Shown here one piece after another: positions 1-8,823 of a stretch of 64,000 bases of DNA. Each line of letters begins with the position of its first letter. The stretch's first letter is position 1. The notes below the pieces were generated by a model, which was given only the letters and a program-made list of their open reading frames with translations, searched no databases and had not been told where the DNA came from. Both the position numbers and the translations under genes were made by a program. The stretch spans positions 1-64,000 of the forward strand of contig NZ_LR656166.1 in assembly GCF_902168435.1 (NCBI RefSeq), written 5' to 3'. Source of the DNA: Bacillus marasmi (GTDB lineage Bacteria > Bacillota > Bacilli > Bacillales > Cytobacillaceae).

Positions 1-1
1 T

Positions 2-70
2 GCTCCTTTTGTAGAAGATGAGGGAACAAGTATGGTCTATCTCTTCTACAATAGGAGCCTTTTTATTTTT
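2..70 (+). terminator. Rho-independent terminator of an upstream gene
   Basis: Bases 2-18 and 42-58 form a 17-bp stem with one mismatch around a 23-nt loop. A run of T with one A follows at 60-70. The gene it serves lies left of the window, so only the end of that transcription unit is seen. Confidence 0.8.
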
Positions 71-214
71 TAGAAATTAATTAAGTCACTTTTACATATT
101 TTTCAAGTCGTGCAACGCTAGTGGGACAGTCCCCCACTGCTTTACTGCGTTAAAAGAGATGGAATGTTGTAAATTTTCTTTGTTTTAATTCCTAGTAAAC
201 TAATAGAAATAATG

Positions 215-242
215 TTGACATGGAATCAAACTGTGTTAAAAT
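215..242 (+). promoter_or_regulatory. Sigma-A promoter of the cysH operon
   Basis: A consensus -35 TTGACA at 215-220 and a -10 TAAAAT at 237-242 are separated by 16 nt. A TG lies one base before the -10, giving an extended -10. No SAM (S-box) riboswitch or T-box is visible between this promoter and cysH. A short hairpin of the type GTGGG/CCCAC at 120-136 lies upstream and is not explained. Confidence 0.7.
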
Positions 243-287
243 TTAAAATATTAAAAGAGAGTTAACAGAGGAATGGAGGAGGAACGC

Positions 288-1004
288 TTGACCGAAAAGC
301 TGACATTCGACAAGTTTGAGGCTTATCCTCAAATTGATATTGTTGAAGATGACCAGACAAAAGGAGCTTTAAACGTTTTAACCTGGGCGTACGAACATTA
401 TAATGATGATGAATTAGTGTATGCTTGTAGCTTTGGGATTGAAGGAATTGTGTTAATTGACTTAATCTCAAAGGTAAATGACACTGCTAAAATCGTATTT
501 CTTGACACTGACCTTCACTTTGAAGAAACGTACAAGCTGATTGATGAAGTTAAAAAACGTTATCCCAAGTTAAGAATTGAGCTAAGAAAGCCTAGTTTGA
601 CACTTGAGCAGCAAGCAGCAGAATATGGTGATGAGCTTTGGAAGCGCGAGCCAAATAAGTGCTGTGAAATTAGGAAGGTCATTCCACTAAATGACGTTCT
701 ATCAGGAACAACCGCTTGGTTGTCTGGACTGAGAAGAGAGCAATCAGAAACCCGCAAAAGCACAAATTTCTTTAATCAAGACAAAAAATTTCAATCAATT
801 AAAATTTGTCCTCTAATTCATTGGACGTGGAAGGATATTTGGAGATACGCTCATAAAAATGATTTACCGTACAATATTTTGCACGACAATGGCTATCCAA
901 GCATTGGTTGCAAACCTTGTACACAGCCAGCCTTCAATGCCGATGATATGCGTTCTGGTCGTTGGACTGGTTCTGGTAAAACAGAGTGTGGTCTTCATTT
1001 ATAA
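288..1004 (+). CDS. cysH: Phosphoadenylyl-/adenylyl-sulfate reductase CysH
   Basis: CysH reduces PAPS or APS to sulfite in assimilatory sulfate reduction, in the cytoplasm. The protein is close in sequence and length to B. subtilis CysH. A CC pair (about residues 125-126) and a CxxC (about 208-211) are the usual ligands of the [4Fe-4S] cluster found in APS-reducing members. The C-terminal ECGLH motif carries the catalytic Cys. The open frame begins at an ATG at 273, but that codon lies inside the sequence that forms a GGAGGAGG ribosome binding site (275-282). The TTG at 288 sits five bases after it and is the better start. It is the first gene of the operon; cysP follows after 13 nt. Confidence 0.95.
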   Translation: MTEKLTFDKFEAYPQIDIVEDDQTKGALNVLTWAYEHYNDDELVYACSFGIEGIVLIDLISKVNDTAKIVFLDTDLHFEETYKLIDEVKKRYPKLRIELRKPSLTLEQQAAEYGDELWKREPNKCCEIRKVIPLNDVLSGTTAWLSGLRREQSETRKSTNFFNQDKKFQSIKICPLIHWTWKDIWRYAHKNDLPYNILHDNGYPSIGCKPCTQPAFNADDMRSGRWTGSGKTECGLHL

Positions 1005-1017
1005 GGGGTAGCGACCG

Positions 1018-2097
1018 ATGACCTTAACATATTTAGCTGGAGCAATTGCGTTATTTTTTGCGATGAATATTGGAGCAAGTGGCGCTGCTGCTTCAGTCAG
1101 TGTTGCCTATGGTTCTGGTGCTATATCCAGTCGTAAAAAAGCACTTCTATTATGCGGCGTGGCTATTTTTGCCGGAGCGTTCATAGGTGGAGCAGAAGTA
1201 ACGAAAACGATTGGTTCAGGGTTAATTCCACAGTCATTATTGACTGCAAAAGTCGTGCTAATTATTTTATCTTCAGCGGCCTTATCATTATTTATCGCTA
1301 ATTTGATTGGAATTCCACTTTCAACAAGTGAAATAACGGTTGGATCTGTAGTAGGCGTAGGTGTTGCCTATAAGGCGTTATTTATTGACAATATTTTGGT
1401 TATCGTCAGCTTTTGGTTTCTCGTCCCAGCAATCGCCTTTGTCATTGCGATTATTTTGGGTAAGGCAATCAAAAGGTTAGAGATACGATTTCCAAGTCTA
1501 AATGGCAGCAAGCACCAGCGAGCACTTTCAATATTTGTTATTGTTGTTGGATTTTTCGAAGCATTTTCAGCCGGTATGAATAATGTTGCAAACGCTGCCG
1601 GACCAATGGTCGGTGCGGGATTAATATCCCTTAATACAGGTACAATTGTTGGCGGAATCTTTATCGCGATTGGCGCGATGACACTCGGTGGCCGAGTCTT
1701 AGAAACCAATGGGAAAAAGATTACCAAGTTTACTTTGCTTGAAGGTGGCGCTGTATCGGGCACCGGAGCATTTTTGGTTACAGTGGCATCCATTTTTGGT
1801 TTACCAGTTCCGCTTACACAAGTAACAAGCACTGCGATCATCGGTATTAGCACCGTGCAAAATGGTGCAAATGCCTTAAAAAAGAATATTATTAGTAAAA
1901 TTTTAAAAGTATGGATTGTTTCACCGATTCTTTCGTTAGTAATATCCTACGGACTTGTGAAGTTATTCGTCGATAGTGACATCTATTCAATTGTTGTTCT
2001 TGTTAGTGTATGCGCAGCAACCCTTGGGATTATTAGTTTAATGAAAACAATTAGGGAGGACTCCCGTACCATTTACGAAGAGGGTGGAGGCATCTAA
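1018..2097 (+). CDS. cysP: PiT-family sulfate permease CysP
   Basis: This is an integral membrane permease of the inorganic phosphate transporter (PiT) family. The B. subtilis homologue in the same position, CysP, imports sulfate rather than phosphate. The 359-residue protein consists almost entirely of hydrophobic helices. It shows the two inverted family repeats, the first near the N-terminus and the second near residue 190 (FSAGMNNVANAAGPMVGAG). Its place between cysH and sat argues for sulfate as substrate; the sequence alone does not separate sulfate from phosphate. An AAGGGG ribosome binding site at the end of cysH precedes the ATG. Confidence 0.88.
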   Translation: MTLTYLAGAIALFFAMNIGASGAAASVSVAYGSGAISSRKKALLLCGVAIFAGAFIGGAEVTKTIGSGLIPQSLLTAKVVLIILSSAALSLFIANLIGIPLSTSEITVGSVVGVGVAYKALFIDNILVIVSFWFLVPAIAFVIAIILGKAIKRLEIRFPSLNGSKHQRALSIFVIVVGFFEAFSAGMNNVANAAGPMVGAGLISLNTGTIVGGIFIAIGAMTLGGRVLETNGKKITKFTLLEGGAVSGTGAFLVTVASIFGLPVPLTQVTSTAIIGISTVQNGANALKKNIISKILKVWIVSPILSLVISYGLVKLFVDSDIYSIVVLVSVCAATLGIISLMKTIREDSRTIYEEGGGI

Positions 2098-2206
2098 GTC
2101 TTAACCCTACTATTGTGATAAGAATAGTGAAGTATTTTTGTGTATAAATCATACTTAAAATATAGGATTAATAAATCATATAAACTTTATTTGGAGGTAT
2201 TTTAAC

Positions 2207-3355
2207 ATGGCTTTAAGTACACCACATGGCGGAACTTTAATCAATCGTTGGAACCCGGAGTATAACGTTGAAAATATTAGTAAGGAAATTCAAATTGATA
2301 ATATGGCATTAAGTGACCTAGAGTTGATTGCGACAGGTGCTTATAGCCCAATTGAAGGATTCTTATCTCAAGCGGATTATGAATCAGTTGTTAGCAGCAT
2401 GAGATTAGCTGATGGCAGTGTTTGGAGTATTCCAATTACACTACCTGTTACAGAAACCCAAGCAAACACAATTGAAATCGGGGAAGAGTATCGACTTGTT
2501 TTTCAAAACGAAACCTATGGAGTCATTACTGTTTCTGATAAATTCATACCAAATAAGGAAGTTGAAGCAGAAAATGTTTATCGCACAACTGATTTAGCTC
2601 ATCCTGGTGTGAAAAAGATGTTTGATCGCGGTAATGTGTACATTGGTGGAAAAATCATTCTTGTAAAACGCTTAGAAAGAGAACAATTCAAAAGCTACTA
2701 TTTAGACCCAGTTGAAACAAGAGCCATTTTTGAAGAAAAGGGTTGGAACACAGTTGTTGGCTTCCAAACGCGAAATCCAGTGCACCGTGCCCATGAATAC
2801 ATTCAAAAGACAGCTTTGGAAACGGTAGATGGACTTTTCTTAAATCCGCTTGTTGGTGAAACAAAATCTGATGATATTCCTGCGGATGTTCGAATGGAGA
2901 GCTATGAAGTACTGCTTGAAAATTATTACCCACAAGACCGTGTCTATTTAGCGGTATTCCCAGCAGCAATGCGTTATGCAGGCCCGCGAGAAGCGATTTT
3001 CCATGCGATGGTGCGTAAAAACTACGGCTGCACACATTTCATCGTTGGTCGTGATCATGCTGGTGTCGGTGATTACTACGGAACATATGATGCTCAACTT
3101 ATCTTTAGCAATTTTACACCAGAAGAGCTTGGCATTAATTTAATGTTCTTCGAGCATAGCTTTTATTGTGCAAAATGCGAAAACATGGCTTCAACAAAAA
3201 CTTGCCCGCACGGGAAGGAACACCATGCCATTCTTTCTGGTACAAAGGTCCGTGAATTACTAAGAAATGGTGAAATTCCACCAAGTACATTCAGCCGTAA
3301 AGAGGTTGTTGAAGTATTAATCAAAGGTTTGCGTCAGCATGCTGTAAAGGCATAA
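2207..3355 (+). CDS. sat: Sulfate adenylyltransferase (ATP sulfurylase)
   Basis: Sat makes adenylyl sulfate (APS) and pyrophosphate from ATP and sulfate, the activation step before CysC and CysH. The ATP-binding QxRNP and HxxH motifs appear together as [11 protein letters not shown] at residues 187-197, and GRDHAGVG follows near 283. A C-terminal cluster (CAKC, then CPHGKEHH) matches the zinc site of the bacterial monofunctional type. The 382-residue length is normal for that type. A GGAGGT site lies before the ATG. The 109-nt gap after cysP is the longest in the operon and could hold a secondary promoter, though none is obvious. Confidence 0.96.
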   Translation: MALSTPHGGTLINRWNPEYNVENISKEIQIDNMALSDLELIATGAYSPIEGFLSQADYESVVSSMRLADGSVWSIPITLPVTETQANTIEIGEEYRLVFQNETYGVITVSDKFIPNKEVEAENVYRTTDLAHPGVKKMFDRGNVYIGGKIILVKRLEREQFKSYYLDPVETRAIFEEKGWNTVVGFQTRNPVHRAHEYIQKTALETVDGLFLNPLVGETKSDDIPADVRMESYEVLLENYYPQDRVYLAVFPAAMRYAGPREAIFHAMVRKNYGCTHFIVGRDHAGVGDYYGTYDAQLIFSNFTPEELGINLMFFEHSFYCAKCENMASTKTCPHGKEHHAILSGTKVRELLRNGEIPPSTFSRKEVVEVLIKGLRQHAVKA

Positions 3356-3377
3356 TCTAGAATAGGAGGAAAACATT

Positions 3378-3977
3378 GTGGGAAAAAGTACTAATATTAC
3401 ATGGCATGAGTTATCCTTATCTAAGGAAGCACGACGCAAGCAAAATGGTCACCAAAGCTTCGTGCTATGGTTTACTGGACTTTCGGGTTCAGGTAAATCA
3501 ACAGTTGCAAATGCTGTTGCACAAAAACTGTTTGAAACAGGTATACGTAATTATGTATTGGATGGAGATAATATTCGCCACGGATTAAATAAGGACTTAG
3601 GCTTTTCTGATGAAGATCGGACTGAGAATATTCGCCGTATTGGTGAGGTATCGAAATTATTTGTTGATAGCGGTCAAGTGGTCCTTACTGCATTTATTTC
3701 ACCATTTATTGCAGATCGTGAATTGGTTCGTAATCTGCTCGAAAAAGAAGAGTTTATTGAGGTTTTTGTGAATTGCCCACTTGAGGAATGTGAAAAACGA
3801 GATCCAAAAGGGTTATATGATAAAGCACGAAAAGGTTTGATCCCTGATTTCACGGGAATTCATTCTCCATACGAGGAGCCATTAAGTCCAGAAATTGTTG
3901 TGAATACAAGTGAGTCATCTGTGGAAGAATGTGTGGAGCAAATCATTCAATATTTATCTGTTAGAAACGCTATATAA
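3378..3977 (+). CDS. cysC: Adenylyl-sulfate kinase CysC
   Basis: CysC phosphorylates APS to PAPS using ATP. A Walker A motif GLSGSGKST lies near residue 35, followed by the APS-binding [15 protein letters not shown] and a [12 protein letters not shown] stretch, all standard for the family. The length of 199 residues is normal. The start is GTG at 3378, eight bases after an AGGAGG site. An overlapping open frame in another phase in the same place is a shadow. The gene lies 22 nt after sat and 29 nt before sirB, consistent with one transcript. Confidence 0.96.
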   Translation: MGKSTNITWHELSLSKEARRKQNGHQSFVLWFTGLSGSGKSTVANAVAQKLFETGIRNYVLDGDNIRHGLNKDLGFSDEDRTENIRRIGEVSKLFVDSGQVVLTAFISPFIADRELVRNLLEKEEFIEVFVNCPLEECEKRDPKGLYDKARKGLIPDFTGIHSPYEEPLSPEIVVNTSESSVEECVEQIIQYLSVRNAI

Positions 3978-4006
3978 TAAGAAACTAAAAAAATGGGGGT
4001 GTTCAA

Positions 4007-4765
4007 ATGGAAGCTGTTTTATATATTTGTCACGGGAGTCGTCTAAAAAAAGCGCAAGCTGAAGCAGCTGCCTTTGTTCACCAATGCATGCTCGAGAATT
4101 CGTATCGGATTCAGGAATACGGTTTCCTCGAGCTTGCATCCCCTAGTATTGAACAAGCTTATCGTAACTGCGTGGAGAAGGGTGCGACAAAAATTATTGC
4201 AGTACCTGTCTTGCTCCTTTCAGCAGGACATGCAAAGCATGATATTCCCTTTGAATTGGAAACACTAAATAAGTTGTTTCCGGAAACGGAAGTGGTGCTG
4301 GGTAATCCAATCGGAGTTCATCCGGCAATAAGTGATGTGTTAATTGAAAGAATCAATGAAACACATACTCATATTAGTGAAGATACGATGATTCTATTAG
4401 TAGGGAGAGGGAGCAGCGATCCAGATATCAAAAGAGATTTGTACAAAATAGCCAGTCAATTACAGGGAAAAAGTGGCATTTCAAAAGTTGAAACAAGTTT
4501 TTTAGTTGGGACGAGTCCAAGCTTTGAGGACGGACTTGAAAAGGCCATAAATAGCTCCTACAACAAAATTATTGTAGTCCCATACATCCTTTTTACAGGT
4601 ATTTTAATGGGTAAAATTGCAAAAACGATACAGCTTTACAGTAAGGATAACCGGAAGGAAGTCATTCTCTCCAATTATCTTGGCTATCACCCGATTTTGA
4701 AAAATATATTATTAGACCGAGTAAAAGAAGCCAATCGAAAAATTGCACATGTCAGAATGTGTTGA
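4007..4765 (+). CDS. sirB: Sirohydrochlorin ferrochelatase (SirB/CbiX family)
   Basis: The enzyme inserts iron into sirohydrochlorin to give siroheme, the cofactor of sulfite reductase. Two CbiX repeats are visible: the first has a catalytic His in YICHGSR (residue 9) and a second His in GHAKHDIP, and the C-terminal half repeats the fold without clear catalytic histidines. In B. subtilis the orthologue (YlnE) lies between sumT and sirC at the end of the cysH operon. Here both neighbours are missing, so the other siroheme steps must be encoded elsewhere. A GGGGGTG site precedes the ATG, and a strong terminator follows directly. Confidence 0.9.
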   Translation: MEAVLYICHGSRLKKAQAEAAAFVHQCMLENSYRIQEYGFLELASPSIEQAYRNCVEKGATKIIAVPVLLLSAGHAKHDIPFELETLNKLFPETEVVLGNPIGVHPAISDVLIERINETHTHISEDTMILLVGRGSSDPDIKRDLYKIASQLQGKSGISKVETSFLVGTSPSFEDGLEKAINSSYNKIIVVPYILFTGILMGKIAKTIQLYSKDNRKEVILSNYLGYHPILKNILLDRVKEANRKIAHVRMC

Positions 4766-4802
4766 AAGCATGTTCCTTATAAAGGGAGCATGCTTTTTTT
4801 AT
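4764..4802 (+). terminator. Terminator of the cysH operon
   Basis: The stem pairs AAGCATGTTCC (4768 onward) with GGGAGCATGCTT around a short AT loop, and eight T follow. It begins at the sirB stop codon. Confidence 0.9.
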
Positions 4803-4891
4803 AACATGGCATTAATCTCCATCAATAATTTATTAATAATTGAAGAAAATGATAAAGTACAACTTTCTAGAGGCTAATTGGAGGTAGAACC

Positions 4892-5515
4892 ATGCTCAAA
4901 AAAATTGTCCTTTCCGTGTTACTAATGTGTATGTCAGCACCTGCATTTTCACAAGCTCAAATAAAAATGTTTAAGGAGCCGCCGTTTGAATTTTATAAGG
5001 TTTCCCCAGGGGATTCCTTTTGGTTTATTGCTCAACGCTATGGGTTAGATTATAAGCAATTGATGACGTTAAATCCGAATGTTGATCCAATGAACATGCA
5101 TGTTGGCGAAATCATTCGCTTAAAGCCTTCAGCAGGAAGTCCGAGTAACTTCCAGGACCAAGTCGTACAATTAGTTAATCAAGAACGGGCTAAGAATGGC
5201 CTAGCTCCATTAACTCATCGAGCCGACTTGAAAAACGTCGCACAGAAAAAAGCTGAGGATATGATTAACTCAAATTATTTTTCACATACGAGTCCAAACT
5301 ATGGGTCGCCATTTGATATGATGAAGACGTTTGGGATTTCGTATGCTAGTGCAGGTGAAAACATTGCTAAAGGGCAAACAACACCGCAGCAAGTCATGAA
5401 TTCTTGGATGAATTCTTCTGGTCACCGCGCCAATATTCTGAACCGTGATTATAATGCCATTGGTGTCGGTTTTTATCATGGTGCCTGGGTACAAATGTTC
5501 ATTAAAACAAGATAA
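4892..5515 (+). CDS. Exported LysM plus CAP/SCP domain protein
   Basis: A signal peptide of about 21 residues ends near ASAPAFS-Q, so the protein is secreted. Residues about 35-78 form one LysM peptidoglycan-binding module (YKVSPGDSFWFIAQRYG). The C-terminal half is a CAP/SCP domain of the YkwD type (VNQERAKNGLAPL, then FSHTSP, GENIAKG and SGHRANIL). SafA-like LysM proteins and YkwD-like CAP proteins are often linked to the spore coat or cortex, but nothing here fixes a role. The gene is monocistronic, with a GGAGGT site and its own terminator. Confidence 0.87.
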   Translation: MLKKIVLSVLLMCMSAPAFSQAQIKMFKEPPFEFYKVSPGDSFWFIAQRYGLDYKQLMTLNPNVDPMNMHVGEIIRLKPSAGSPSNFQDQVVQLVNQERAKNGLAPLTHRADLKNVAQKKAEDMINSNYFSHTSPNYGSPFDMMKTFGISYASAGENIAKGQTTPQQVMNSWMNSSGHRANILNRDYNAIGVGFYHGAWVQMFIKTR

Positions 5516-5539
5516 TAAATCAGCTCAATAACGAAAAAT

Positions 5540-5593
5540 GGTCTGGCATCGCTTCTCCACAAAAATGGATAAAGCGATTCAGGCCTTTTTTTT
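5540..5593 (+). terminator. Terminator of the LysM/CAP gene
   Basis: GGTCTGGCATCGCTT (from 5540) pairs with AAGCGATTCAGGCC, and a run of eight T follows. Confidence 0.85.
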
Positions 5594-5712
5594 GCTTTGG
5601 AAATGGATAATTGTTGATTTTTGTTCACGTTGATTGTAGCGGAAGGCACGAAGACTCCTATGGGAGTAGCTGGCATTGGAGACCCCACAGGCGCAAAGCT
5701 CCGAGGAGAACG

Positions 5713-5828
5713 AAAAGTGGAAGCGGCTTGCTCAGGAGCGACAGGCATAAGACGAATCGGGCAAGAGACGTTAGTCTCTGGAGTGATTTGGTTTATGCCC
5801 CCGAGCTCCTAGCCGCTGGAGATAGACA
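5713..5828 (-). repeat. Palindromic intergenic element, copy A
   Basis: This 116-bp copy has the outer arms of the family: read on the minus strand it opens TGTCTATCTCC and closes CCGCTTCCACTTTTC. The inner arms (CATAAG-type and CTTATG-type) are present, and the centre is its own sequence. It is a direct neighbour of copy B in the same orientation. Confidence 0.75.
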
Positions 5829-5833
5829 GTCAG

Positions 5834-5954
5834 AAAAGCGGAAGCGGCTTGCTCAGGAGCGACAGGCACAAGGCGAGCCGACTAGAAGGTTGTCCTTTAA
5901 CCTTCTGGGCGGATTGACTTGTGACCCCGAGCTCCTAGCCGATGGAGCTAGACA
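5834..5954 (-). repeat. Palindromic intergenic element, copy B
   Basis: This 121-bp copy, read on the minus strand, opens TGTCTAGCTCCATCGGCTAG and closes GCCGCTTCCGCTTTTC. It has an inner GGTCACAAGTC / GCCTTGTGCC pair and a central hairpin made of AGAAGGTT and AACCTTCT. It closely matches copy F at 47634-47748 apart from the centre. Confidence 0.8.
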
Positions 5955-6163
5955 GGCTCCCAGTTAGCCCCATGAACCGCACGTGTCTGAAGTGGAAATC
6001 AACATCCAATTTTTACACAGCCTTGTTTATTGAAGTAAAAAGTGAAAAGGAAAAAGTCAAGCATCTCCCTTTTAAAAATTAAGGTCATTTTTCCCTGCTC
6101 TCCGCATAAATTAATTTGGATAAAAAACAATTTAAAATTTTCAAAAAGCAGAGGAGAGCTAAT

Positions 6164-6463
6164 GTGGAAACAAATAAGGTCGAGGAACAATCATTACGCT
6201 TCATTAAAACAAAAATACTTATATTATTACTGTTATTGGCCGGCCTTGTTGTCGCCATCCATTATTATCTTAAAAGCCAAATCCAAATTGAAGCACCTAA
6301 AGTTGAGCTAGGGCGTAAAGTAATTGTTCAACTCCCAGATGGAAAGGAAATCCAAACCTATGAGAACTTACTTGTGGAAGAGGATGGAAAACTCTATTAC
6401 GATGGTGAATTTAATACGATCGATATTACAAATGGGATTGTCGTCATCCAAAATTGGGAATAA
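6164..6463 (+). CDS. Small single-pass membrane protein, function unknown
   Basis: No family was recognised. The protein has a basic N-terminal segment, one hydrophobic helix (ILILLLLLAGLVVAIHYYL, about residues 18-36) and an extracytoplasmic part of about 60 residues rich in beta-forming and acidic residues. The open frame can be extended to a TTG at 6116, but no ribosome binding site precedes that codon. GTG at 6164 follows GAGGAGA by six bases and gives 99 residues. An ATG two bases earlier reads a different frame and is less likely. The gene lies just after the repeat block and about 300 nt before ltaS. Confidence 0.6.
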   Translation: METNKVEEQSLRFIKTKILILLLLLAGLVVAIHYYLKSQIQIEAPKVELGRKVIVQLPDGKEIQTYENLLVEEDGKLYYDGEFNTIDITNGIVVIQNWE

Positions 6464-6534
6464 TCCATGTGACAAACGTATAGCCAAGTTCTAGTTCTAA
6501 TAGCACATTTTTCCTAGTAGTAAGTCGAATTTAC

Positions 6535-6562
6535 TTGAAGTTTACATTAATAATGATAAAAT
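6535..6562 (+). promoter_or_regulatory. Possible sigma-A promoter upstream of ltaS
   Basis: TTGAAG at 6535-6540 and TAAAAT at 6557-6562 are 16 nt apart, and a TGA precedes the -10. It is about 200 nt before the ltaS start. Confidence 0.45.
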
Positions 6563-6616
6563 CATTTAGGAGACTATCAAAAAATTTCTTATAACGAACA
6601 AAAATATAAATAAAAG

Positions 6617-6642
6617 TGAAACTTTTCATGGGTTTATTCGTC
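6617..6642 (+). promoter_or_regulatory. Possible ECF sigma (SigM/SigX-type) promoter of ltaS
   Basis: TGAAAC at 6617-6622 and CGTC at 6639-6642 are separated by exactly 16 nt. This matches the B. subtilis SigM/SigX consensus for cell-envelope stress genes. It lies 127 nt before the ltaS start. Confidence 0.55.
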
Positions 6643-6768
6643 TAATATATAGTAAGGAAAAAACGACACATTCATGAATTGCTAGCAATCTTCGTTTAAA
6701 TCCGCAAAAGATTATGTTAATGTAGTATTCATTCAATTAGCTTATATGTAATAATCGAGGTGCAAAAA

Positions 6769-8715
6769 ATGAAAAAGTTTATAAAGTCTCCTAAAACTCT
6801 TCTAAGCGGAACACTTTCGTTGTTCTTCTTAGCGGTATTCCTTTTTTGGATAAAGACATACATTGCGTACCAAATTGAATTTGATTTAGGAATAGATAAT
6901 AGTATACAAAAATTCTTGTTGTTTATTAATCCGTTAAGCTCGACATTATTGTTTTTAGGATTTGCATTGCTATTTAAGAAACGTGGTCAAAATGCAATGC
7001 TATTAATAATCAACTTTTTAATGTCATTCCTATTATACGCAAACGTCGTATATTATCGTTTCTTCAGTGATTTCATTACGGTTCCCGTTTTGTTACAGAC
7101 TAAAACAAATGCAGGACAGCTCGGAGATAGTGTATTGTCGCTTATGTCGTATTGGGATGTATTTTATTTTACTGATACGATTCTATTAATCTTGTTATTA
7201 GTCTTTAAACAGGTAAAACCATTAAGTGGTAACAATCGTAGACCAGCTGGTTTTATTTTAGCAGCAGCTGTTATTGTTTTCTTATTCAACTTAGGCTTAG
7301 CAGAAAAAGATCGACCAGATTTGTTAACCCGTTCATTTGATAGAAACTATTTGGTTAAGTATCTTGGTGCCTATAACTTTACCATCTATGATATCGTTCA
7401 GAATGCTAGGTCATCTAGTCAACGAGCAATGGCAGACAGCAGTGATATAGTAGATGTTGAAAACTATATTAAAGCGAATCACGCCGCACCTAATCCTGAA
7501 TACTTTGGGAAGGCAGCAGGTAAGAATGTTATCTATATTTCATTGGAATCACTGCAATCCTTTATTATTGACTATAAAATTAATAATTTAGAAGTAACGC
7601 CATTCATGAATTCACTTGTTCATAGCGGAGAGGCTTTTTATTTCAATAACCTGTTCCATCAAACTGGACAAGGGAAAACATCTGATGCTGAATTTATGAT
7701 GGAAACTTCATTATTCCCAATGTCACAGGGCTCTGTCTTTGTCAATAAAGCGCAAAATACGTATCAAGCCATGCCGGGAATTTTGAAAGGAAGCGGCTAT
7801 ACATCTGCAGCATTCCATGGAAACTATAAGACGTTCTGGAACCGCAATGTAATTTATAAAGCATTTGGCTACGATCATTTCTTTGACGCAGAATATTATG
7901 ATATGAGCGAAGAGAATACAAAGTATTACGGAATGAAGGATATTCCTTTCTTTGAACAATCAATGCCGTTATTAACTAGTCTAAAACAACCATTCTATTC
8001 TAAATTTATTATGCTTTCAAACCACTTCCCATTCGGAATGGATGAAGGCGATACGGACTTCCCTAAGGGTGATTTTGGAAATAACGATGTTGTAAATAGC
8101 TATTTCCAATCTGCCAATTATATGGATAGAGCCATTGAAATGTTCTTTAATGATTTAAAAGAAGCTGGACTTTATGAAAACTCAATCATTGTCATGTACG
8201 GTGACCATTATGGTATTTCAGAGAATCATAATGAAGCTATGGCTGAGGTTATCGGAAAAGAGATTACACCTTTTGAAAGTACACAGCTACAACGTGTACC
8301 GGTGTTTATCGTAGCACCAGGCGTTCAAGGTGGAGTAGTAGACGCATACGGTGGTCAAGTCGATGTAATGCCGACAGTTCTTCACTTGTTAGGTATTGAT
8401 ACGAAGGATTATATGCAAATGGGTACAGACTTGCTTTCACCAGCACATCAACAGGTTGTACCATTTAGAAATGGCGACTTTGTAACACCAGAATACACTG
8501 TTGTAAGCGGAAAAACCTACAGCAATACGACAGGTGAACAAGTGGATGGTGAAGTAACAAAAGAACTAATCGATCAAGTGAGCACAAAGCTAAGTATTTC
8601 TGATGAAATTGTCACGAAGGACTTGCTGCGATTCTACACACCAGAAGGTTTTACACCAATTGACCCAAAGGATTATGAGTACATCAAAGGCAAAGAATCC
8701 AAATCTGAGAAATAA
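6769..8715 (+). CDS. ltaS: Lipoteichoic acid synthase, LtaS family
   Basis: LtaS polymerises glycerol phosphate from phosphatidylglycerol onto the glycolipid anchor at the outer face of the membrane. Five N-terminal membrane helices (about residues 1-190) are followed by a linker with an AMA sequence near 222 that resembles the signal-peptidase cleavage site of LtaS proteins. A sulfatase-fold extracellular domain follows, with the catalytic Thr in GKTSDAEF (about residue 304) and metal-site motifs such as YGDHYG. The length of 648 residues fits the family. The frame extends to a GTG at 6760, but that codon lies inside the GAGGTG ribosome binding site; ATG 6769 is chosen. Bacilli carry several LtaS paralogues; which one this is cannot be decided here. 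Confidence 0.92.
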   Translation: MKKFIKSPKTLLSGTLSLFFLAVFLFWIKTYIAYQIEFDLGIDNSIQKFLLFINPLSSTLLFLGFALLFKKRGQNAMLLIINFLMSFLLYANVVYYRFFSDFITVPVLLQTKTNAGQLGDSVLSLMSYWDVFYFTDTILLILLLVFKQVKPLSGNNRRPAGFILAAAVIVFLFNLGLAEKDRPDLLTRSFDRNYLVKYLGAYNFTIYDIVQNARSSSQRAMADSSDIVDVENYIKANHAAPNPEYFGKAAGKNVIYISLESLQSFIIDYKINNLEVTPFMNSLVHSGEAFYFNNLFHQTGQGKTSDAEFMMETSLFPMSQGSVFVNKAQNTYQAMPGILKGSGYTSAAFHGNYKTFWNRNVIYKAFGYDHFFDAEYYDMSEENTKYYGMKDIPFFEQSMPLLTSLKQPFYSKFIMLSNHFPFGMDEGDTDFPKGDFGNNDVVNSYFQSANYMDRAIEMFFNDLKEAGLYENSIIVMYGDHYGISENHNEAMAEVIGKEITPFESTQLQRVPVFIVAPGVQGGVVDAYGGQVDVMPTVLHLLGIDTKDYMQMGTDLLSPAHQQVVPFRNGDFVTPEYTVVSGKTYSNTTGEQVDGEVTKELIDQVSTKLSISDEIVTKDLLRFYTPEGFTPIDPKDYEYIKGKESKSEK

Positions 8716-8722
8716 ATTTATA

Positions 8723-8767
8723 AGAGAAGCTTAAATTACTTATAAGTAAATTAAGCTTCTCTTTTTG
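8723..8767 (+). terminator. Terminator of ltaS
   Basis: AGAGAAGCTTAA and TTAAGCTTCTCT form a perfect 12-bp stem. The loop contains a smaller palindrome, and five T follow. Confidence 0.92.
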
Positions 8768-8792
8768 CATTAAAAATACGATTTAGTATAAT
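8765..8792 (+). promoter_or_regulatory. Sigma-A promoter of the 77-residue gene
   Basis: TTGCAT at 8765-8770 and TATAAT at 8787-8792 are 16 nt apart. The -35 overlaps the T tail of the ltaS terminator. Confidence 0.55.
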
Positions 8793-8823
8793 AAGTATTG
8801 ATACGTGAAGGGGGGCAACAGAG

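Larger units (their letters stand above)
5629..6003. repeat. Bacillaceae-type intergenic repeat split by two palindromic elements
   Basis: The outer unit begins GTTGATTGTAGCGGAAGG at 5629 and ends GTGGAAATCAAC at 6003, so GTTGATT and AATCAAC are its terminal inverted repeats. The left part (5629-5712) and right part (5955-6003) resemble, from memory, the two halves of a repeat common between genes of Bacillus, including a GAAGACTCC-type motif and a GAGGAG/GCTC junction. The middle (5713-5954) is two copies of a different palindromic element listed separately. An open frame running through the block is not considered a gene. Confidence 0.65.

Noticed and set aside
120-136. Short GTGGG/CCCAC hairpin before the cysH promoter
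   Set aside because: It is too short to call a terminator or operator; it may be a fragment of a scattered intergenic repeat.
70-272. A SAM (S-box) riboswitch before cysH
   Set aside because: Such a leader is known for some sulfate operons in Bacillus, but none of its conserved blocks is present between 70 and 272.
5611-5967. 118-residue open frame on the plus strand across the repeat block
   Set aside because: It lies entirely in non-coding repeats A and B and the outer repeat, has no ribosome binding site, and its composition comes from the palindromes.
6042-6311. 89-residue open frame overlapping the small membrane protein
   Set aside because: It is in another frame, Lys/Leu-rich without structure, and the 6164-6463 frame has a better ribosome binding site and a clear membrane helix.
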